DNA of 64,000 nucleotides, taken from IMG/VR virus record IMGVR_UViG_3300020463_000001, positions 1-64,000 of that record; one strand, given 5' to 3'. Below, in pieces: positions 63,155 to 64,000 of this stretch. Position 1 is the stretch's first letter. Every line of letters starts with the position of its first letter. A program made the translations under genes and the position numbers. Below the pieces are notes generated by a model that did not search any database, was not told the origin of the DNA, and saw nothing but the letters and a program-made list of their open reading frames with translations. The stretch comes from a virus.

Positions 63155-64000
63155 TGGCAAGAACTATTCAAATATCAGATCTTGATTTTAAAGATATTAA
63201 AAGAAACATAATTTCATATATGAAGGCCGACTCGACTTTTTCGGATTACGATTTTGAGGCTTCTGGTTTGAATACTCTAATGGATATATTATCGTATAAT
63301 ACACATTACACTTCATATTACTTAAATATGGTTGCAAATGAAATGTTCTTGGATACTGCAAGAATCCGAGAGAATGTGGTTTCCAGAGCGAAAATGTTGG
63401 GCTATGAATCCAGATCTAATGTCGCCCCGAAAGCCGTTGTCTCAATTGTTATAGAAAGGGTTGGCCCGTTAGAAAGCGAAACATCTACTGTTCTAATTAA
63501 CAACGAATTCAAGTTTTCTGCAAACTTGGATGGTGTTTCTTATAATTTTTTTCCAGAAGTTCCGAGGTCTGCCCCAGTATTATCGTCCACTGTTGCAAAT
63601 GACGGAATTACTGTAACTACTCGATATTTTTTAGGAGACTTGGTTTTGGTGCAGGGAAATCCAGTCACAGAATTTTTTATAGTAGATACGACTAATCCAA
63701 ATCAAAGATTTATTTTGTCTAATGCAGATGCGGATACTTCTTCAATAAAAGTTACTGTGCGAGAAGATTTGACTACTGACGAATTTACAGAATTCAAAAG
63801 ACCAACAGATACTATGGATTTAAGTGATGTATCTACTTCCTTCTTTGTCCAAGAAGTCGAAAGTGGCTTATATGAAATATTTTTCGGAGACGGAGTATTA
63901 GGAACCTCGTTAGAAAGTGGAAATTTGATTACAGTTGATTATTTAACTACATCCGGAGCAGCTGCAAATGGCATTGCAAAAATAAATACCAGCGCTACAG
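63154..64000 (+). CDS. 6: Baseplate wedge protein gp6-like, cut by window edge
   Basis: 282 codons are seen and the frame is open at the edge. DLDFKDIKRNIISYMKADST, YDFEASGLNTLMDILSYNTH, YYLNMVANEMFLDTARIREN and VVSRAKMLGYESRSNVAPKA are the hallmark opening of T4-like gp6 (gpJ family). EIFFGDGVLGTSLESGNLIT follows. Starts on the last bases of the gp25 stop. Confidence 0.95.
   Translation, partial: MARTIQISDLDFKDIKRNIISYMKADSTFSDYDFEASGLNTLMDILSYNTHYTSYYLNMVANEMFLDTARIRENVVSRAKMLGYESRSNVAPKAVVSIVIERVGPLESETSTVLINNEFKFSANLDGVSYNFFPEVPRSAPVLSSTVANDGITVTTRYFLGDLVLVQGNPVTEFFIVDTTNPNQRFILSNADADTSSIKVTVREDLTTDEFTEFKRPTDTMDLSDVSTSFFVQEVESGLYEIFFGDGVLGTSLESGNLITVDYLTTSGAAANGIAKINTSAT

Noticed and set aside
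1-64000. Prophage signs (integrase, att sites, CI-like repressor)
   Set aside because: None seen; gene content is that of a lytic-type T4-like phage.

Overview
The window is a contiguous piece of a large, AT-rich, densely packed genome of a T4-like marine myovirus. The evidence is a T4-type baseplate set (gp48/54-, gp53-, gp27-, gp5-, gp25- and gp6-like), a gp4-like head-completion nuclease, a gp26-like hub chaperone, a tape measure candidate, and the replication/late-transcription cluster 33-59-32. Also present are a DsbA-like protein, PhoH, three tRNAs and repeated copies of the T4 late promoter octamer TATAAATA. No integrase, lysogeny repressor or attachment site was seen. The phage-borne SdhB reads almost like an enterobacterial/gammaproteobacterial SdhB, and the lipoproteins, TorF-type porin and curli parts need an outer membrane, so the host is inferred to be a marine gammaproteobacterium.

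Layout. 1-5.8 kb (minus): four tail-fibre/adhesin genes sharing one modular design, behind a late promoter. 6-12.7 kb (minus): a curli-like operon (CsgF, CsgG, two curlin-like proteins, FecR-domain protein, CHASE2 nucleotidyl cyclase, two related small membrane proteins, a zinc-ribbon peptide), also behind TATAAATA. 12.7-18.6 kb (plus): small genes, exported proteins, lipoproteins and a TorF-like outer-membrane protein. 18.6-20.7 kb: a respiratory cassette (SufT-like, complete SdhB, alternative oxidase, small membrane protein) behind TATAAATA. 20.7-36.5 kb: restriction-modification pair, SET-domain protein, DsbA-like protein, dozens of short early genes with near-consensus sigma70 promoters, structured non-coding segments, tRNA-Gly and tRNA-Thr, then GuaC. 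36.5-39.9 kb: tail fibre, adhesin and endolysin. 40-51 kb: small early genes, metallopeptidase, cupin-like protein, peptide deformylase, lipase, FmdB-like, PhoH, a 14-residue cysteine peptide, exonuclease, SleB-like hydrolase, gp33, gp59, coiled-coil membrane protein and gp32. 52-59.2 kb (minus): tape measure, gp26/gp51 chaperones joined by a probable -1 frameshift, tail-tube-like protein, a CYP153-like cytochrome P450 and gp4. 59.2-64 kb (plus): baseplate genes, cut off inside gp6.

How the parts work together (inference). Early genes use host-type promoters, many of which contain or are flanked by inverted repeats. Late genes use TATAAATA with the gp33-type coactivator. The late programme includes not only virion parts but also host-physiology modules: a succinate-to-ubiquinol-to-oxygen shortcut, a P450, a curli secretion/signalling operon and a lipase. 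The most unusual features are the SdhB/AOX cassette, the P450 inside the tail operon, the complete curli-FecR-cyclase operon, the frameshift between the hub chaperones, and four structured intergenic segments in the early region.
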